This document shows positions 63,093-64,000 of a stretch of DNA of 64,000 nt, one piece after another (the first letter of the stretch is position 1; every line of letters starts with the position of its first letter). Position numbers and translations under genes: made by a program. This DNA is from Alphaproteobacteria bacterium (GTDB taxonomy: Bacteria; Pseudomonadota; Alphaproteobacteria; Micavibrionales; Micavibrionaceae). The notes beneath the pieces were generated by a model. The model searched no databases, had not been told where the DNA came from, and saw nothing but the letters and a program-made list of their open reading frames with translations. Location of the stretch: positions 606 through 64,605 of the forward strand of contig JAACQG010000013.1 of assembly GCA_009995045.1 (NCBI GenBank), read 5' to 3'.

Positions 63093-63111
63093 AATGAGAA
63101 TGATTATCATT
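63093..63111 (+). promoter_or_regulatory. Fur-type box upstream of a small gene
   Basis: AATGAGAA-tga-TTATCATT is an 8-3-8 inverted repeat with one mismatch, very close to the classic Fur box. A TTGACT (63073-63078) lies 17 bp before a GAGAAT (63096-63101) inside the box, so a repressor would block that promoter. Confidence 0.75.
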
Positions 63112-63141
63112 AACGAAACCCTTTATTCTAAGGAGCTTACC

Positions 63142-63378
63142 ATGATCCTCTCTGATTTCCTCACCCTCGACACCTATTTCGACAACCAGGCATCCGCGCA
63201 ATTTTTCGAAGAATGCAGCCATAAATACGGCGTAGAGCCGATACGAAAATGCCTGAGGGCAGGGGATTTGGCGTGTCGAAAAATCCTGATGGGCCCGGAT
63301 GTTGGCAAAACGCTGCTCTGGATCACGGAAAAAGGTCGACAAAAAGCCCGCGAGAGCGCAATGACAAACGCCGTATAA
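63142..63378 (+). CDS. Small protein with an upstream Fur box, unknown function
   Basis: The product is 78 residues from the ATG at 63142 with AAGGAG eight bases upstream; a longer frame runs over the Fur box and is rejected. It begins MILSDFLTLDTYFDNQASAQ, contains FFEECSHKYGVEPIRKCLRAGDLACRKI with three Cys, and ends basic. No signal peptide is present. It reads like a small regulator or a redox/metal-related protein. I recognise no family. The upstream box suggests it is made when iron is scarce. Confidence 0.78.
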   Translation: MILSDFLTLDTYFDNQASAQFFEECSHKYGVEPIRKCLRAGDLACRKILMGPDVGKTLLWITEKGRQKARESAMTNAV

Positions 63379-63451
63379 ACAGGGCTATACCTAAAGCGAA
63401 ACTCTTGCTATCATAAACATGTAATTTCGATCCCATTCAGGAAGCTTTCAC

Positions 63452-64000
63452 ATGCAAAAATTCGCTCTCATCCTTGGTCTCTCCGCCGCAACCATATCCC
63501 TCAACGCTTGTAAAACAGTCATGAACCCGACATTCATTCCATCGGGCTACGCGCATCACCACGGTGAATTCAAAGCACCACCGGCCGATGACCCATGGAG
63601 CATCGGGTATGATTACACCCGCGCAGAAAATGCAGCAGTGTTAAACCAATGGAAAGCAGTCGCCGCGGATCTAACGGATAAAATTGAAGATGTTGCCCCG
63701 CTATCAGGCGCGCCAATTTTCCTCTCATCACCAAAACTTGATAACGCATTTACATTAAGCCTCGACCATGCATTGCGTGAAGAATTCCGCGAGCGCGGCT
63801 ATCGCTTGGCCTCCATCCCTAGCGAAGACACAATCAAGCTCCAGGTCTCTAGCTATGATCCGGAATTTACAGATGTGATGCGCAGCTATGAATTAAATGA
63901 TCAGGAAGAAATCGACCGTCCCGAACCACCCGCCGAAATCACCAAAGATTTAATATTGAAAGTCGACGGCCTTGTCGGTGACACCCCAACAACATTGGTG
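63452..64000 (+). CDS. Predicted lipoprotein, 5' part (cut by window edge)
   Basis: All 183 visible codons are open. The protein begins MQKFALILGLSAATISLNACKT, a lipoprotein signal with Cys20. The mature part continues with HHHGEFKAPPADDPWSIGYD, NAAVLNQWKAVAADLTDKIED and FTLSLDHALREEFRERGYRLA. The general plan (a small outer-membrane lipoprotein with a two-domain 'SHS2/FlgO-like' feel) suggests an envelope-assembly factor, but I cannot assign it. GGAAG lies upstream. Confidence 0.85.
   Translation, partial: MQKFALILGLSAATISLNACKTVMNPTFIPSGYAHHHGEFKAPPADDPWSIGYDYTRAENAAVLNQWKAVAADLTDKIEDVAPLSGAPIFLSSPKLDNAFTLSLDHALREEFRERGYRLASIPSEDTIKLQVSSYDPEFTDVMRSYELNDQEEIDRPEPPAEITKDLILKVDGLVGDTPTTLV

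Overview
This 64 kb window is chromosomal DNA of a Gram-negative bacterium, most probably an alphaproteobacterium. The evidence is mixed. A FYDLN-type acidic zinc-ribbon protein (25099-25521) and a transglutaminase-like cysteine peptidase (60387-61307) belong to families typical of that class. The order def-fmt-truA-dapE-dapD and the rpmH-rnpA-yidD-yidC-engB run are common there, and UbiH, HldE, FadL and lipoproteins indicate a diderm with LPS and ubiquinone. Base composition looks moderate, with C-rich coding strands. I cannot name the genus. No rRNA, tRNA, CRISPR array or complete insertion sequence was recognised.

Layout. 1-840: glnK-amt ammonium operon, running off the left edge. 922-3226: UbiH-type hydroxylase and a patatin-like lipase. 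3232-6833: strong promoter, rpmH, attenuator-like hairpin, rnpA-yidD-yidC-engB. 6837-12021: pilin-like membrane protein, rmuC, def-fmt-truA, PRC-barrel protein. 12058-16700: dapE, a divergent RelA/SpoT-like HD protein whose ribosome-binding site lies in a hairpin, dapD and an unknown gene. 16724-22411: FemAB-like transferase, DUF3108 protein, a GIY-YIG gene framed by inverted repeats, glmU with a C-terminal extension, glmS. 22398-25521: small lipoprotein, membrane protein, unknown gene, prmA, FYDLN protein. 25750-29427: fadA/fadB-type beta-oxidation pair. 29487-32837: accessory block with three divergent P-loop proteins, a small DMT-like protein and a ceramidase-like protein. 32844-36062: response regulator, an acyl-CoA dehydrogenase broken by one in-frame TAA, a Sel1-repeat protein. 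36077-41136: periplasmic coiled-coil protein, SCP2 protein, thioesterase, FadL, a 46-bp tandem repeat, SCO1. 41241-43505: TPP riboswitch, tautomerase-like gene, thiC. 43506-49481: AT-rich membrane gene, second GIY-YIG-like gene, small membrane proteins, two MscS channels, DUF6498 protein, phoH. 49802-53755: threonine dehydratase, MATE exporter, Fur-box-controlled FTR1/cupredoxin iron import. 53811-58467: nrdB with a paired NrdR box, two paralogous secreted proteins, nrdA. 58891-64000: pyruvate kinase, a peptidase fused to an MshE-type c-di-GMP-binding motif pair, hldE, a Fur-box-linked small gene, and a lipoprotein running off the right edge.

Together these genes form a core of envelope and translation functions: YidC insertion, UDP-GlcNAc synthesis by GlmS/GlmU, diaminopimelate synthesis, LPS heptose and deoxynucleotide supply. 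There is also a fatty-acid theme: FadL, thiolase, FadB-like, acyl-CoA dehydrogenase, thioesterase, SCP2. The most unusual parts are the peptidase with the c-di-GMP-type motif (60387-61307), the three-gene P-loop family (29487-32465), the repeat-framed GIY-YIG gene (18505-18865), the GlmU extension, and the SpoT-like gene with a masked ribosome-binding site.
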